This document shows, piece by piece, positions 36,718-46,335 of a stretch of 64,000 bases of DNA (positions are counted from its first letter, which is position 1; each line of letters starts with the position of its first letter). The DNA comes from an uncultured Lachnospiraceae bacterium (GTDB taxonomy: Bacteria > Bacillota > Clostridia > Lachnospirales > Lachnospiraceae): assembly GCA_902779445.1 (NCBI GenBank), contig CACZBM010000023.1:25550-89549 (forward strand). Direction: 5' to 3'. The position numbers and the translations under genes were made by a program. The notes under the pieces are model-generated. The model was not told where the DNA came from. It saw only the letters and a list, made by a program, of their open reading frames with translations, and did no database searches.

Positions 36718-37107
36718 ATGGCAAAAGGACATCGTTCCCAGATCAAAAGAGAAAGAAATGCAAATAAGGATACCAGACCGTCAGCTAAGTTATCCTTCGC
36801 AAGGATTTCTGTGCAGAAAGCCTGCTTCGTATTAGATGCCATCAGAGGCAAGAGTTATTTAGAAGCAAAGGGTATTCTAACTTATAACCCGAGATATGCA
36901 TCAGGTGTGATCCTGAAGCTTCTCGAATCAGCAGCAGCAAACGCCGAGAACAACAGCGGACTGAACAGGAATGATCTTTATATCGCAGAATGCTATGCGA
37001 CTCCGGGTCCTATAATGAAGAGGATTCAGCCCAGAGCACAGGGTAGAGCATACAGGATCTTCAAGAGAATGTGTCATCTGAACGTTGTACTTGATGAGAA
37101 ACAGTAA
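36718..37107 (+). CDS. rplV: 50S ribosomal protein L22
   Basis: This 129-residue tunnel-lining protein has the signature AYRIFKRMCHLNVVL, corresponding to the usual RARGRA-x-I-x-K-R-T block, at the C-terminus. Its N-terminus is somewhat longer and more basic than average. An AAGGAGG site lies before the ATG. Confidence 0.96.
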   Translation: MAKGHRSQIKRERNANKDTRPSAKLSFARISVQKACFVLDAIRGKSYLEAKGILTYNPRYASGVILKLLESAAANAENNSGLNRNDLYIAECYATPGPIMKRIQPRAQGRAYRIFKRMCHLNVVLDEKQ

Positions 37108-37122
37108 GGGAGGAAGATCAGA

Positions 37123-37803
37123 ATGGGTCAGAAAGTTAATCCCCACGGCTTAAGAGTCGGAATTATCAAAGATTGGGATTCAAAATGGTACGCTGAAGGC
37201 GATTTCGCGGACTATCTTGTAGAAGATTACAACATCAGAAATTATCTGAAGAAGAAGCTCTATTCCGCAGGAATCTCAAAGATCGAAATAGAGAGATCCG
37301 CAGGTAAGGTAAGAGCTACAGTTTACACCTCAAAGCCCGGTATCATCATCGGTAAGAGCGGAAAAGATATCGAGAGCACAAAGGCAGTTCTTCAGAGAAA
37401 GACAGGAAAGAACATTGATCTCGAGATCAAGCAGATCAAGCGCCCTGACATGGATGCACAGCTTGTAGCTGAAAACATCGCTCAGCAGCTTGAAAACCGT
37501 GTATCTTTCCGTCGTGCAATGAAATCTGCAATGCAGAGAACATTAAAGAGCGGAGCAAAGGGTATCAAAGCTTCAGTTTCAGGACGTCTCGGAGGCGCTG
37601 ATATCGCTCGTCGTGAGTTCTATTCAGAAGGAACTATTCCTCTTCAGACACTCCGTGCAGACATTGATTACGGATTCGCTGAGGCGGACACAACATACGG
37701 AAAAGTAGGCGTGAAGGTTTGGATCTACAAAGGTGAGATCCTTCCCGGAAAGAACAGGGATAACAAATCTACTTCAGCCGGTAAAGAAGGGAGAGATCAG
37801 TAA
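37123..37803 (+). CDS. rpsC: 30S ribosomal protein S3
   Basis: This 226-residue mRNA-entry protein begins [20 protein letters not shown]. The KH-domain loop is [12 protein letters not shown] and the C-terminal domain includes [31 protein letters not shown]. The last base is shared with rplP. Confidence 0.98.
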   Translation: MGQKVNPHGLRVGIIKDWDSKWYAEGDFADYLVEDYNIRNYLKKKLYSAGISKIEIERSAGKVRATVYTSKPGIIIGKSGKDIESTKAVLQRKTGKNIDLEIKQIKRPDMDAQLVAENIAQQLENRVSFRRAMKSAMQRTLKSGAKGIKASVSGRLGGADIARREFYSEGTIPLQTLRADIDYGFAEADTTYGKVGVKVWIYKGEILPGKNRDNKSTSAGKEGRDQ

Positions 37804-38249
37804 TGTTAATGCCGAAGAGAGTAAAGCATCGTAAGCAGATGCGTGGTTCCCTTAAGGGAAAAGCAAACAGCGGCAATTTGATCACATACGGTGAGTACGG
37901 TATAGTTGCTCTCGAGCCTGTCTGGGTTCGTTCAAACCAGATCGAGGCAGCCCGTGTCGCTATGACAAGATACGTAAAGCGTGGCGGTCAGGTATGGATA
38001 AAGATCTTCCCTGACAAGCCCGTAACAGCAAAGCCCGCTGAGACCCGAATGGGATCCGGTAAAGGTGCTGTAGATTACTGGGTAGCTGTAGTAAAACCCG
38101 GACGTGTAATGTTCGAGATCGCAGGCGTACCTGAGGAAACAGCAAGGGAAGCGCTCAGACTTGCATCACACAAGCTTCCTTGTAAGTGCAAGATCATAAG
38201 CAAAGAGGATCTTCTCGCTGCAGTTAAAGACAAAGGCGGTGACATCTGA
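37803..38249 (+). CDS. rplP: 50S ribosomal protein L16
   Basis: This 148-residue protein sits near the A site and tRNA elbow. The start [16 protein letters not shown] is the normal one. The signature [20 protein letters not shown] is present. It overlaps rpsC and rpmC by one base each. Confidence 0.98.
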   Translation: MLMPKRVKHRKQMRGSLKGKANSGNLITYGEYGIVALEPVWVRSNQIEAARVAMTRYVKRGGQVWIKIFPDKPVTAKPAETRMGSGKGAVDYWVAVVKPGRVMFEIAGVPEETAREALRLASHKLPCKCKIISKEDLLAAVKDKGGDI

Positions 38250-38455
38250 TGAAAACTGATAACTACGTTAAGGAATTAAGAGATAAATCGGTTTCCGAGC
38301 TCGGTGAAGCTTTAACAGAGGCAAAAAAGGAACTCTTCAACCTGAGATTCCAGAATGCGACCAATCAGCTTGATAACACCAGCAGAATCAAGGAAGTAAG
38401 AAAGAACATAGCAAGAATTCAGACAGTATTAACAGAACAGTCTGCTAATTCCTGA
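38249..38455 (+). CDS. rpmC: 50S ribosomal protein L29
   Basis: This 68-residue helical-hairpin protein near the tunnel exit has the motif KELFNLRFQNATNQLDNTSRI. The start overlaps the rplP stop (TGATGA). Confidence 0.97.
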   Translation: MKTDNYVKELRDKSVSELGEALTEAKKELFNLRFQNATNQLDNTSRIKEVRKNIARIQTVLTEQSANS

Positions 38456-38477
38456 GATTCAATAAGGAGACGAAAAG

Positions 38478-38735
38478 ATGGAAGAAAGAAATCTTAGAAA
38501 GACACGTACCGGTAAGGTAGTCAGCAACAAGATGGATAAAACCATTACGGTTGCCGTTGTCGATAACGTAAGGCATCCACTTTACAAAAAGATCGTGAAG
38601 AGAACATACAAGCTGAAGGCTGAGGATGCAAAGAATGAATGCAATATCGGTGATACTGTTACAGTAATGGAGACAAGACCCTTAAGCAAGACCAAGAGAT
38701 GGAGACTTGTCGAGATCATCGAAAGAGCTAAATAA
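38478..38735 (+). CDS. rpsQ: 30S ribosomal protein S17
   Basis: This 85-residue OB-fold protein has [21 protein letters not shown] at the start and [16 protein letters not shown] at the end. A short AAGGAG site precedes it. Confidence 0.97.
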   Translation: MEERNLRKTRTGKVVSNKMDKTITVAVVDNVRHPLYKKIVKRTYKLKAEDAKNECNIGDTVTVMETRPLSKTKRWRLVEIIERAK

Positions 38736-38758
38736 TCTGAGGTGAAAGGAGTTTTAGC

Positions 38759-39127
38759 ATGGTACAGCAGGAAACCAGATTAAAAGTCGCAGATAATACC
38801 GGCGCTAAGGAAATCCTTTGCATCAGAGTTATGGGCGGCTCTACAAGAAGATATGCCAATATTGGCGATACGATAGTTGCTACTGTCAAAGATGCAACAC
38901 CCGGCGGAGTTGTTAAAAAGGGAGACGTTGTAAAGGCAGTTGTAGTTCGTACAGTTAAGAGTGTTCGTCGTAAGGACGGTTCATATATCCGCTTCGATGA
39001 TAATGCAGCAGTCATCATCAAGGAAGATCTGACACCCAGAGGAACACGTATTTTTGGACCGGTTGCCAGGGAGCTTCGTGATAAGCACTTCATGAAGATC
39101 GTTTCTCTCGCACCGGAAGTACTGTAA
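38759..39127 (+). CDS. rplN: 50S ribosomal protein L14
   Basis: This 122-residue protein sits at the subunit bridge. The first residues [19 protein letters not shown] and the block [14 protein letters not shown] are diagnostic. It begins the spc part of the cluster. Confidence 0.98.
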   Translation: MVQQETRLKVADNTGAKEILCIRVMGGSTRRYANIGDTIVATVKDATPGGVVKKGDVVKAVVVRTVKSVRRKDGSYIRFDDNAAVIIKEDLTPRGTRIFGPVARELRDKHFMKIVSLAPEVL

Positions 39128-39140
39128 GGGAGGGTTCACC

Positions 39141-39452
39141 ATGGCAACAATGAGAATCAAGAAGGGTGATACCGTCCAGGTAATCGCCGGAAAAGACAAA
39201 GGTAAGAGCGGAAAAGTAATATCCGTTGATTACGATAAGAAAAAGGTGGTTGTGGAAGGTGTTAACATGATCGCCAAGCACGAGAAGCCGTCAGCTCAGA
39301 ATCAGGACGGTGGAATTGTCCACAGAGAAGCGGCTTTCGATCTCAGTAACGTAATGTTTGAACACAAGGGCAAGCCTGTCAGGATCGGTTTCAGGATCGA
39401 CGGAGAGAAGAAAGTCCGTTTCGACCGCAAGACCGGTGAGGCAGTTGACTAA
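39141..39452 (+). CDS. rplX: 50S ribosomal protein L24
   Basis: This 103-residue KOW-domain assembly initiator has MRIKKGDTVQVIAGKDKGK and the motif KHEKPSAQNQDGGIVHREAA, which match. It lies 14 bases after rplN. Confidence 0.97.
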   Translation: MATMRIKKGDTVQVIAGKDKGKSGKVISVDYDKKKVVVEGVNMIAKHEKPSAQNQDGGIVHREAAFDLSNVMFEHKGKPVRIGFRIDGEKKVRFDRKTGEAVD

Positions 39453-39470
39453 CGATGGGAGGAATCAGGT

Positions 39471-40010
39471 TTGAGTAGATTACGTGAACAATACCAGACA
39501 GAGATCGTCGATCAGATGACGAAGAAGTTTGGCTATAAGAATGTTATGGAAGTTCCGAAGCTCGTAAAGATCGTTGTCAACATGGGCGTCGGTGAGGCAA
39601 AGGAAAATGCCAAGGTTCTGGATTCCGCAGTAACAGATATGCAGACCATCACAGGACAGAAGGCAGTAGTTACCAAGGCAAAGAAAGCGGTTGCAAACTT
39701 CAAGATCAGAGAAGGAATGCCTATTGGATGTAAGGTAACACTCCGTGGCGAGAGAATGTATGAGTTCTTTGACCGTCTCGTAAATCTGGCCCTTCCCCGT
39801 GTGCGTGACTTCCGTGGTGTAAGCGCTGATTCATTCGACGGAAGAGGGAACTATGCATTAGGTATCAAGGAACAGCTTATCTTCCCCGAGATCGAGTACG
39901 ATAAGATCGACAAGGTAAGAGGTATGGATATCATAGTTGTTACCACAGCAAAGACCGATGAAGAAGCACGTGAACTTTTAAGACTTTTCAATATGCCTTT
40001 CGCAAAATAA
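39471..40010 (+). CDS. rplE: 50S ribosomal protein L5
   Basis: This 179-residue protein contacts 5S rRNA and P-site tRNA. The start is a TTG at 39471 (MSRLREQYQ), 6 bases downstream of GGGAGGAATC. The blocks [17 protein letters not shown] and [24 protein letters not shown] are diagnostic. Confidence 0.97.
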   Translation: MSRLREQYQTEIVDQMTKKFGYKNVMEVPKLVKIVVNMGVGEAKENAKVLDSAVTDMQTITGQKAVVTKAKKAVANFKIREGMPIGCKVTLRGERMYEFFDRLVNLALPRVRDFRGVSADSFDGRGNYALGIKEQLIFPEIEYDKIDKVRGMDIIVVTTAKTDEEARELLRLFNMPFAK

Positions 40011-40024
40011 GGAGGAACTTATAG

Positions 40025-40210
40025 ATGGCTAAATTATCAATGAAGCTTAAGCAGCAGAGAAAGCCCAAGTTCTCTACAAGGGCATATACACGTTGCAGAA
40101 TCTGCGGACGCCCTCATGCTGTTTTAAGAAAATACGGTATCTGCCGTGTCTGCTTTAGAGAGCTGGCATACAAGGGACAGATCCCGGGTGTTAAGAAAGC
40201 ATCCTGGTGA
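40025..40210 (+). CDS. rpsZ: 30S ribosomal protein S14, zinc-binding type
   Basis: This 61-residue protein is the C+ (zinc) form of S14, with CRIC and CRVC pairs holding Zn. The end [10 protein letters not shown] is the usual one. It is essential in late 30S assembly, and a zinc-free paralogue may exist elsewhere. Confidence 0.97.
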   Translation: MAKLSMKLKQQRKPKFSTRAYTRCRICGRPHAVLRKYGICRVCFRELAYKGQIPGVKKASW

Positions 40211-40247
40211 GGTGCAGTTGGTTTAGATGAATTAGGAGGTCAAAGTA

Positions 40248-40649
40248 ATGACAACAAACGATCCGATTGCAGATATGCTTACCAGAATCCGTAATGCAAA
40301 TACTGCAAAACACGATACAGTTGATGTTCCTTCATCCAAGATGAAGCTTGCTATAGCTGACATCCTTGTAGATGAGGGTTATGTAAAGAAGTACGATCTC
40401 GTTGAGAACGGAAACTTCAAGGATATCAGAATCACTCTTAAGTATGTAGATGATAAGAACACAAGAGTCATCTCAGGATTAAAGAGGATCAGTAAGCCCG
40501 GACTCAGGGTTTACGCAGGAAGAGAGAAGCTCCCCAGGGTACTAGGCGGATTAGGAATCGCTATCCTTTCCACAAACCAGGGAGTTATAACTGACAAAAA
40601 AGCCAGAGAGCTTAATGTAGGCGGCGAGGTACTGGCATTCGTTTGGTAA
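40248..40649 (+). CDS. rpsH: 30S ribosomal protein S8
   Basis: This 133-residue protein is a central 16S binder that regulates spc translation in E. coli. It begins [17 protein letters not shown] and ends [20 protein letters not shown] followed by FVW, the family pattern. It has a strong AGGAGGT site. Confidence 0.98.
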   Translation: MTTNDPIADMLTRIRNANTAKHDTVDVPSSKMKLAIADILVDEGYVKKYDLVENGNFKDIRITLKYVDDKNTRVISGLKRISKPGLRVYAGREKLPRVLGGLGIAILSTNQGVITDKKARELNVGGEVLAFVW

Positions 40650-40665
40650 AAAGGAGGTAACGGGC

Positions 40666-41205
40666 ATGTCACGAATTGGAAAGATGCCTATCGCGATCCC
40701 CGGCGGAGTAACAGTCGAGGTAGCAGAAAATAATCATGTGACAGTTAAAGGACCTAAGGGAACTCTTGAGAGAACCCTTCCTTCAGTTCTCACTATCAAG
40801 CAGGAGAACGGGGAATTAAAGGTAGAACGTCCCAATGATGAGAAGGAGACAAGAGCTCTTCACGGTCTTACCAGAGCGCTTATCAATAATATGGTTGTAG
40901 GCGTTACGGAAGGATATACAAAGACTCTCGAGATCAACGGAGTCGGCTACAGAGCTGCAAAGCAGGGTAAGAAGCTTACACTTTCACTTGGTTTCTCACA
41001 TCCCGTTGAGATGGAGGATCCTGAAGGTATCGAGACAAAGGTGGTTGATAATAAGATCGAAGTCACCGGTATCGATAAGGAAAAGGTTGGCCAGTACGCT
41101 GCAGTGATCAGAGATAAGAAAAAGCCTGAACCTTATAAGGGCAAGGGTATCAAGTATATTGATGAGACCATCAGACGCAAGGTCGGCAAGACAGGTAAGA
41201 AGTAA
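40666..41205 (+). CDS. rplF: 50S ribosomal protein L6
   Basis: This 179-residue protein near the sarcin-ricin loop begins [15 protein letters not shown]. Its C-terminal signature is [14 protein letters not shown]. It has the usual two-domain internal repeat. Confidence 0.98.
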   Translation: MSRIGKMPIAIPGGVTVEVAENNHVTVKGPKGTLERTLPSVLTIKQENGELKVERPNDEKETRALHGLTRALINNMVVGVTEGYTKTLEINGVGYRAAKQGKKLTLSLGFSHPVEMEDPEGIETKVVDNKIEVTGIDKEKVGQYAAVIRDKKKPEPYKGKGIKYIDETIRRKVGKTGKK

Positions 41206-41222
41206 TTAGGAGGACGCTTAGA

Positions 41223-41591
41223 ATGATTAGCAAGAAATCAAGAGCCGAAGTTCGTGCAAAGAAACATATGAAGATTCGTAATCACATGAGCGGCACATCT
41301 GTTAGACCCAGACTTGCGGTTTTCAGAAGCAATAAGCATATGTACGCTCAGATCATCGATGATGAAGCTGCCAACACAATGGTTGCAGCATCCACAACTG
41401 AGAAGGCTGTAAAGGCTGAGCTCAAGTATACTGATGATGTAGAGGCAGCAAGGTACCTTGGAACAGTAATAGCAAAGAGAGCGCTGGAAAAGGGGATCAA
41501 GGAAGTTGTCTTCGACAGAGGCGGATTTATCTACCAGGGCAAAGTTAAAGCTCTTGCAGATGCTGCCAGAGAAGAAGGACTCGATTTCTAA
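41223..41591 (+). CDS. rplR: 50S ribosomal protein L18
   Basis: This 122-residue 5S rRNA-binding protein has [21 protein letters not shown] and [23 protein letters not shown], which are typical. A TTAGGAGG site precedes it. Confidence 0.98.
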   Translation: MISKKSRAEVRAKKHMKIRNHMSGTSVRPRLAVFRSNKHMYAQIIDDEAANTMVAASTTEKAVKAELKYTDDVEAARYLGTVIAKRALEKGIKEVVFDRGGFIYQGKVKALADAAREEGLDF

Positions 41592-41605
41592 GGAGGAAAT
41601 TATAA

Positions 41606-42115
41606 ATGAAGCACAGCATAATCGATGCAAACAGCCTCGAGCTGGAAGATAAGGTTGTTACCATTAAGCGCGTTACCAAGGTTGTAAAGGGCGGACGTAA
41701 TATGCGTTTCACAGCTCTCGTGGTACTTGGCGACCGCAACGGACATGTGGGCGTCGGTCTTGGAAAGGCTACTGAAATCCCTGAAGCTATCAGAAAGGGA
41801 AAGGAAGATGCCGCTAAGAAGCTCATAAATGTAGCTATAGATAACAACGGATCAATAACCTATGATTACACCGGAAAGTTCGGAGGAGCATCCATTCTTT
41901 TGAAGAAGGCTCCCGAAGGTACAGGTATCATCGCAGGTGGTCCTGCACGTATCGTCTGCGAACTTGCAGGTATCAGGAACATCCGTACAAAGTCACTTGG
42001 TTCAAATAATAAGCAGAACGTTGTACTTGCAGCTATCAATGCTCTTTCACAGATCAAGACTCCCGAAGAGATCGCTTCTCTCCGCGGAAAGACTGTAGAA
42101 GAGATTATGGCATAA
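41606..42115 (+). CDS. rpsE: 30S ribosomal protein S5
   Basis: This 169-residue fidelity protein has the N-terminal block [21 protein letters not shown] and [20 protein letters not shown]. It has a double-stranded RNA-binding fold and is 14 bases after rplR. Confidence 0.98.
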   Translation: MKHSIIDANSLELEDKVVTIKRVTKVVKGGRNMRFTALVVLGDRNGHVGVGLGKATEIPEAIRKGKEDAAKKLINVAIDNNGSITYDYTGKFGGASILLKKAPEGTGIIAGGPARIVCELAGIRNIRTKSLGSNNKQNVVLAAINALSQIKTPEEIASLRGKTVEEIMA

Positions 42116-42142
42116 CACATATTGGCTTTAAGGAGGCAGTAA

Positions 42143-42325
42143 ATGGCTGGAAAGTTAAAGATCACGCTTGTAAAATCTCCGATTGGCGCCATTCCGAAGC
42201 ATAAGGCAACTGTAGAAGCTATGGGCTTACGCAGAACAAATAAGTCTGTAGAGATGCCTGATAATGAGGCAGTTCGCGGAATGTGCAATGCGGTTAAGCA
42301 CATGGTTAAGGTCGAGGAGATCTGA
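42143..42325 (+). CDS. rpmD: 50S ribosomal protein L30
   Basis: This 60-residue protein begins MAGKLKITLVKSPIG, with KATVEAMGLRRTNKSVEMPD in the middle, which fits bacterial L30. Confidence 0.97.
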   Translation: MAGKLKITLVKSPIGAIPKHKATVEAMGLRRTNKSVEMPDNEAVRGMCNAVKHMVKVEEI

Positions 42326-42406
42326 AAAAGAAACTAATGATCCGAGTCGTGAGAAGCTAAATGCTTTTCACGGCGTCACAGGCGAAAGCCAATTTAGGAG
42401 GAAAAA
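42326..42406 (+). promoter_or_regulatory. rpmD-rplO intergenic hairpin
   Basis: CGTGAGAAGC pairs with GCTTTTCACG around TAAAT (one G-U), in an 81-base gap that is longer than most in this operon. No T-tract follows, so it is more likely a processing or regulatory structure than a terminator. Confidence 0.4.
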
Positions 42407-42850
42407 ATGGAATTACATGAATTAAAACCGGCATATTGTGCAAAGCACAAGAACAATTTCCGCAAGGGACGTGGACATGCGTCAGGAAACGGCAAGACAG
42501 CCGGATACGGACACAAGGGACAGAAGGCTCGTTCAGGAGCACCCAGAATCGGATTCGAAGGTGGACAGATGCCTCTCTACAGGAGAATCCCCAAGAGAGG
42601 TTTCAATAATATCAACAGAAAGAATATTGTTGCGATCAATATCTCTGTTCTGGATCACTACTATGAAGATGGTGATACCGTTGTAAGCGAGGATCTTATC
42701 GAAAGAGGTATCATAAAGGATACATATGACGGACTCAAGATCCTTGGTAACGGAGAGATCAGCAAGAAGCTCACAGTTAAGGCAAACGCGTTTTCGGCGT
42801 CTGCAAAGGAAAAGATTGAAGCAGCCGGTGGGAAAGCAGAGGTGATCTGA
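42407..42850 (+). CDS. rplO: 50S ribosomal protein L15
   Basis: This 147-residue late-assembly protein has the Gly-rich N-terminal region [19 protein letters not shown] and [18 protein letters not shown]. The stop overlaps the secY start by one base. Confidence 0.98.
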   Translation: MELHELKPAYCAKHKNNFRKGRGHASGNGKTAGYGHKGQKARSGAPRIGFEGGQMPLYRRIPKRGFNNINRKNIVAINISVLDHYYEDGDTVVSEDLIERGIIKDTYDGLKILGNGEISKKLTVKANAFSASAKEKIEAAGGKAEVI

Positions 42851-44181
42851 TGCTGGAATCAGTACGTAATGCCTTTAAGATCAAGGACATAAGGGACAGG
42901 ATCCTTTATACATTACTTATACTGTTTCTTATAAGGCTCGGCTGCCAGCTTCCTATTCCCGGTGTAAACCGTGAGTATTTCTCACAGTGGTTTGCCAGTC
43001 TTACAGGAGACAATTTCGGATTCTTCAATGCTTTCACGGGCGGTTCCTTCGAGAACATGTCAATATTCGCATTGAACATTACACCTTACATTACTTCATC
43101 CATCATCATCGAGCTTCTCACGATCGCGATCCCGTATCTCGAAGAGAAGCAGAGAGACGGACAGGAAGGACGTAAGGTTCTCGTTTCGATCACGCGTTAT
43201 GTTACCATAGGTCTTGCACTTCTTGAATCATCTGCAATGGCCATAGGTTTCTACAATTCAGGACTCATGGAGACAAACATGAATCCCTGGCTTATCGGTA
43301 TCATGATCGTGACCGGTCTTACAGGAGGCTCGGCTCTCCTGATGTGGTTTGGTGAACAGATCACGGAAAAGGGCGTAGGAAACGGTATTTCAATAGTACT
43401 TACTATTAATATCATCTCCAGACTGCCCATGGATATGTCATCACTTTGGGATATGTTTATCAAGACCAATTATCTGGAAGGTAAGATCCTGATGGCTATC
43501 GTCGCAGCAGCGGTCATTCTCTTCGTTATCATTGGCACCGTAGTGCTTACAGTACTCTTAAACGGAGCTGAGAGAAGGATCCCCGTTCAGTATGCCAGAA
43601 AGGTTGCAGGCAGAAAGATGGTGGGAGGTACCCAGAGCAGTATTCCTCTTAAGGTTAATACAAGCGGAGTTATCCCGGTCATCTTCGCATCATCCATTAT
43701 GCAGTTCCCCATTGTTATCTGTCAGCTCTTCGGTATTCAGGCAGGTTCAAATCTGGGAGGACAGATCTTAAGGCTCCTGAATTCAGGAAACTGGTGCAAC
43801 CCGGCAGCTCCTGTTTATTCTATAGGACTGCTGATATACATTGTACTTGTGGTGTTCTTCGCTTACTTCTACACATCCATCACCTTCAATCCACTTGAGG
43901 TATCGGATAACTTAAAGAAGCAGGGCGGATTTATCCCCGGCATACGTCCCGGAAAACCCACAAATGACTATCTTACCAACATTCTGAATTACATCATCTT
44001 TATCGGTGCAGTCGGACTTGTGATAGTAGCCGTGATCCCCATTTTCTTCAACGGATTCTTCGGCGCAGATGTTTCCTTCGGTGGTACATCACTTATCATT
44101 ATTGTTGGCGTAATACTTGAGACACTTAAACAGATCGAATCCAGAATGCTTGTCAGAAGCTACAAAGGATTTTTAGCATAA
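42850..44181 (+). CDS. secY: Protein translocase subunit SecY
   Basis: This 443-residue channel of the Sec translocon has ten hydrophobic helices. The first begins near IRDRILYTLLILFLIRLG, and the plug region and cytosolic loops (RRIPVQYARKV, QGGFIPGIRPGKPT) are in order. It is co-translated with rplO. The next gene is separated by an interspersed element. Confidence 0.98.
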   Translation: MLESVRNAFKIKDIRDRILYTLLILFLIRLGCQLPIPGVNREYFSQWFASLTGDNFGFFNAFTGGSFENMSIFALNITPYITSSIIIELLTIAIPYLEEKQRDGQEGRKVLVSITRYVTIGLALLESSAMAIGFYNSGLMETNMNPWLIGIMIVTGLTGGSALLMWFGEQITEKGVGNGISIVLTINIISRLPMDMSSLWDMFIKTNYLEGKILMAIVAAAVILFVIIGTVVLTVLLNGAERRIPVQYARKVAGRKMVGGTQSSIPLKVNTSGVIPVIFASSIMQFPIVICQLFGIQAGSNLGGQILRLLNSGNWCNPAAPVYSIGLLIYIVLVVFFAYFYTSITFNPLEVSDNLKKQGGFIPGIRPGKPTNDYLTNILNYIIFIGAVGLVIVAVIPIFFNGFFGADVSFGGTSLIIIVGVILETLKQIESRMLVRSYKGFLA

Positions 44182-44187
44182 CGAATA

Positions 44188-44232
44188 AAGCCTTCCCCTT
44201 GAGGGGAAGGTGGCGCGTAGCGCCGGATGAGG
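44188..44232 (+). repeat. AAGCCTTCCCC...GATGAGG interspersed element, copy 3 (minimal form)
   Basis: The 45-base form has a TTCCCCTTGAGGGGAA hairpin and a GGCGCGTAGCGCC hairpin, and ends GGATGAGG. The terminal GAGG is 6 bases before the adk ATG and serves as its apparent ribosome site. Confidence 0.8.
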
Positions 44233-44238
44233 TGACTT

Positions 44239-44880
44239 ATGAAGATAATCATGCTGGGAGCGCCCGGAGCCGGAAAAGGAACCCAGGCTAAGAGGATCGC
44301 TGAGAAATTCAATATCCCGCATATCTCAACCGGAGATATCTTCCGTGCCAACATAAAAAACGGTACGGAGCTTGGAAAAGAAGCCAAGAAATATATGGAT
44401 GAAGGACAGCTTGTTCCGGACGAGCTTACTGTCAGACTTCTCTTAGACAGAGTTAAGAATGACGACTGCAAGAACGGATACGTGCTCGACGGATTTCCGA
44501 GAACCATTCCCCAGGCTGAAGTACTGGACAGGGAACTGGAAAAGCTTGGTGAAAAAGTTGACTATGCCGTTGATGTGGATGTTCCTGATGAAAACATCAT
44601 TAACAGGATGTCAGGAAGAAGGGCCTGCTTAAAATGCGGTGCCACATATCATCTGCAGTATCTTAAGCCGAAGAAGGATGGCATCTGCGACAGCTGCGGT
44701 TCCGAACTGGTGCTTCGCGATGATGACAAGCCGGAGACAGTGAAGAAGAGGCTGACAGTATATCATGAGCAGACACAGCCGCTCATTGACTATTACACAA
44801 AGAGTCGGGTGCTTCATACAGTTGACGGTACAGTAGATCCTGATGATGTATTTAAGGCTATCGAAGAGATATTAAGGTAA
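44239..44880 (+). CDS. adk: Adenylate kinase
   Basis: This 213-residue enzyme interconverts AMP, ATP and ADP. The P-loop is GAPGAGKGT, the AMP site includes ISTGDIFR and LDGFPRT, and the LID holds a Cys4 zinc site (CLKC and CDSC), as in Gram-positive enzymes. Its ribosome site appears to come from the interspersed element just upstream. The methionine aminopeptidase gene that often follows adk is absent. Confidence 0.98.
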   Translation: MKIIMLGAPGAGKGTQAKRIAEKFNIPHISTGDIFRANIKNGTELGKEAKKYMDEGQLVPDELTVRLLLDRVKNDDCKNGYVLDGFPRTIPQAEVLDRELEKLGEKVDYAVDVDVPDENIINRMSGRRACLKCGATYHLQYLKPKKDGICDSCGSELVLRDDDKPETVKKRLTVYHEQTQPLIDYYTKSRVLHTVDGTVDPDDVFKAIEEILR

Positions 44881-44887
44881 CAGGAAA

Positions 44888-45106
44888 ATGTCGAAAGCAG
44901 ATGTAATTGAAATCGAAGGAAAAGTAATAGAAAAGCTTCCCAATGCCATGTTCCAGGTGGAACTGGAAAACGGACACCAGGTGCTGGCACACATTAGCGG
45001 AAAGCTCAGGATGAATTTCATCCGTATACTGCCCGGTGACAAAGTTACTATAGAAATGTCACCCTACGACCTCTCCAAGGGCAGGATCATATGGAGAGAC
45101 AAATAA
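44888..45106 (+). CDS. infA: Translation initiation factor IF-1
   Basis: This 72-residue OB-fold protein begins [20 protein letters not shown] and ends [15 protein letters not shown], the family pattern. It blocks the A site during initiation. It lies 7 bases after adk. Confidence 0.98.
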   Translation: MSKADVIEIEGKVIEKLPNAMFQVELENGHQVLAHISGKLRMNFIRILPGDKVTIEMSPYDLSKGRIIWRDK

Positions 45107-45127
45107 GGAAGTCAGAATAAAAAATAC

Positions 45128-45156
45128 TTGCATAGGGGAATATGCGGTGTTATAAT
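45128..45156 (+). promoter_or_regulatory. Internal promoter before rpmJ
   Basis: TTGCAT (45128-45133) and TATAAT (45151-45156) with a 17-base spacer lie between infA and rpmJ. They would give the alpha operon (rpmJ to rplQ) its own start. The -35 hexamer is the same as that of the S10 promoter. Confidence 0.8.
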
Positions 45157-45207
45157 GTCGTTCGGCTTTCTTCAAAGCAGGATGGTTTTGTTTACAAGGA
45201 GGATGTC

Positions 45208-45321
45208 ATGAAAGTAAGATCTTCTGTTAAACCTATGTGCGAAAAGTGCAAGGTTATCAAGAGAAAAGGAAAGATCAGGATTATTTGCGAGAATCCCAAG
45301 CACAAACAGGTGCAAGGATAA
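45208..45321 (+). CDS. rpmJ: 50S ribosomal protein L36, zinc-binding type
   Basis: This 37-residue protein begins [20 protein letters not shown] and ends with [11 protein letters not shown]. The Cys3-His zinc set is CEKC plus CENPKH. A GGAGGATGTC stretch precedes the ATG. The last codon and stop belong to the 5' arm of a long hairpin that follows. Confidence 0.97.
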   Translation: MKVRSSVKPMCEKCKVIKRKGKIRIICENPKHKQVQG

Positions 45322-45430
45322 ATAACCGTAAACGGTTATTTATCCATGCACATTTATGCGCACGGGTTCGATAGGAATATGTCAGCTTCGCTGACCGAAC
45401 CCGGCGCGCGGTACTTACAAGTAAGTACCG
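45311..45430 (+). promoter_or_regulatory. Three stacked hairpins between rpmJ and rpsM
   Basis: Hairpin 1: GGATAAATAACCGT (45316-45329) pairs perfectly with 45332-45345 and is extended by TGCA/TGCA after an A-A mismatch. Hairpin 2: CGGGTTCG (45363-45370) with CGAACCCG (45396-45403) and an inner GTCAGC/GCTGAC, leaving a 10-base 5' bulge ATAGGAATAT. Hairpin 3: CGGTACTTAC/GTAAGTACCG (45409-45430). No T-tract follows any of them. They resemble a structured r-protein leader for rpsM-rpsK-rpsD-rpoA-rplQ. Confidence 0.65.
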
Positions 45431-45492
45431 ATGGGAATTCTTCATTTCAATAATTGTGTACTATATTTTAAAAAAGGAGGTTTGTACTCACA

Positions 45493-45861
45493 ATGGCTCG
45501 TATCGCTGGTGTTGATTTACCAAGAGAGAAGAGAGTTGAGATCGGTCTTACCTATATATATGGTATTGGCAGAGCCAGCTCTAACGATATCCTTGCCAAA
45601 GCGGGCGTTGATCCCAATACCCGTGTAAGAGATCTTAAGGAAGAAGAAGTTGCCAAGATCCGTGATATTCTTGAAAAAGAATACACTATCGAGGGTGATC
45701 TTCGTCGCCAGGTCGCTATGGATATCAAGAGACTTACAGAGATCGGATGCTACAGAGGCGTTCGTCACAGAAAGTCCCTTCCTTGTCGTGGTCAGAAGAC
45801 CAAGACAAATGCCAGGACCTGTAAGGGTCCCAGGAGAACAGTTGCTAATAAGAAGAAGTAA
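45493..45861 (+). CDS. rpsM: 30S ribosomal protein S13
   Basis: This 122-residue head protein begins [26 protein letters not shown] and has the C-terminal [21 protein letters not shown]. An AAAGGAGG site lies 15 bases before the ATG. Confidence 0.98.
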   Translation: MARIAGVDLPREKRVEIGLTYIYGIGRASSNDILAKAGVDPNTRVRDLKEEEVAKIRDILEKEYTIEGDLRRQVAMDIKRLTEIGCYRGVRHRKSLPCRGQKTKTNARTCKGPRRTVANKKK

Positions 45862-45929
45862 TTCTTTAGGCAGCTTATGTACCTTATTAACATAGAAACA
45901 GTAATAAAGAGAAAGTAGGTTAGTTTTAA

Positions 45930-46331
45930 ATGGCTAAACAGCAGTCTAGCGCGAAGAAAACAACAAAAAGGCGCGTTAAGAAAAACGTTGAACACGGACA
46001 GGCACATATTCAGTCATCTTTCAACAACACTATTGTTACTCTGACAGATGCTGAAGGAAATGCTCTTGCATGGGCAAGTGCCGGTGGTCTTGGTTTCAGA
46101 GGTTCAAGGAAATCTACTCCATATGCTGCACAGGTAGCAGCTGAGACAGCTACAAAGGCAGCTCTCGTACATGGTCTTAAATCAGTTGACGTTATGGTAA
46201 AGGGACCCGGCTCAGGAAGAGAAGCAGCTATCCGTGCTTTATCCGCAGCAGGTTTACAGATTACCAGTATTAAAGATGTGACTCCGGTGCCGCACAATGG
46301 ATGCCGTCCGCCGAAGAGAAGGAGAGTGTAA
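45930..46331 (+). CDS. rpsK: 30S ribosomal protein S11
   Basis: This 133-residue platform protein has [20 protein letters not shown] and the C-terminal [18 protein letters not shown], which are diagnostic. Confidence 0.98.
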   Translation: MAKQQSSAKKTTKRRVKKNVEHGQAHIQSSFNNTIVTLTDAEGNALAWASAGGLGFRGSRKSTPYAAQVAAETATKAALVHGLKSVDVMVKGPGSGREAAIRALSAAGLQITSIKDVTPVPHNGCRPPKRRRV

Positions 46332-46335
46332 GCAT

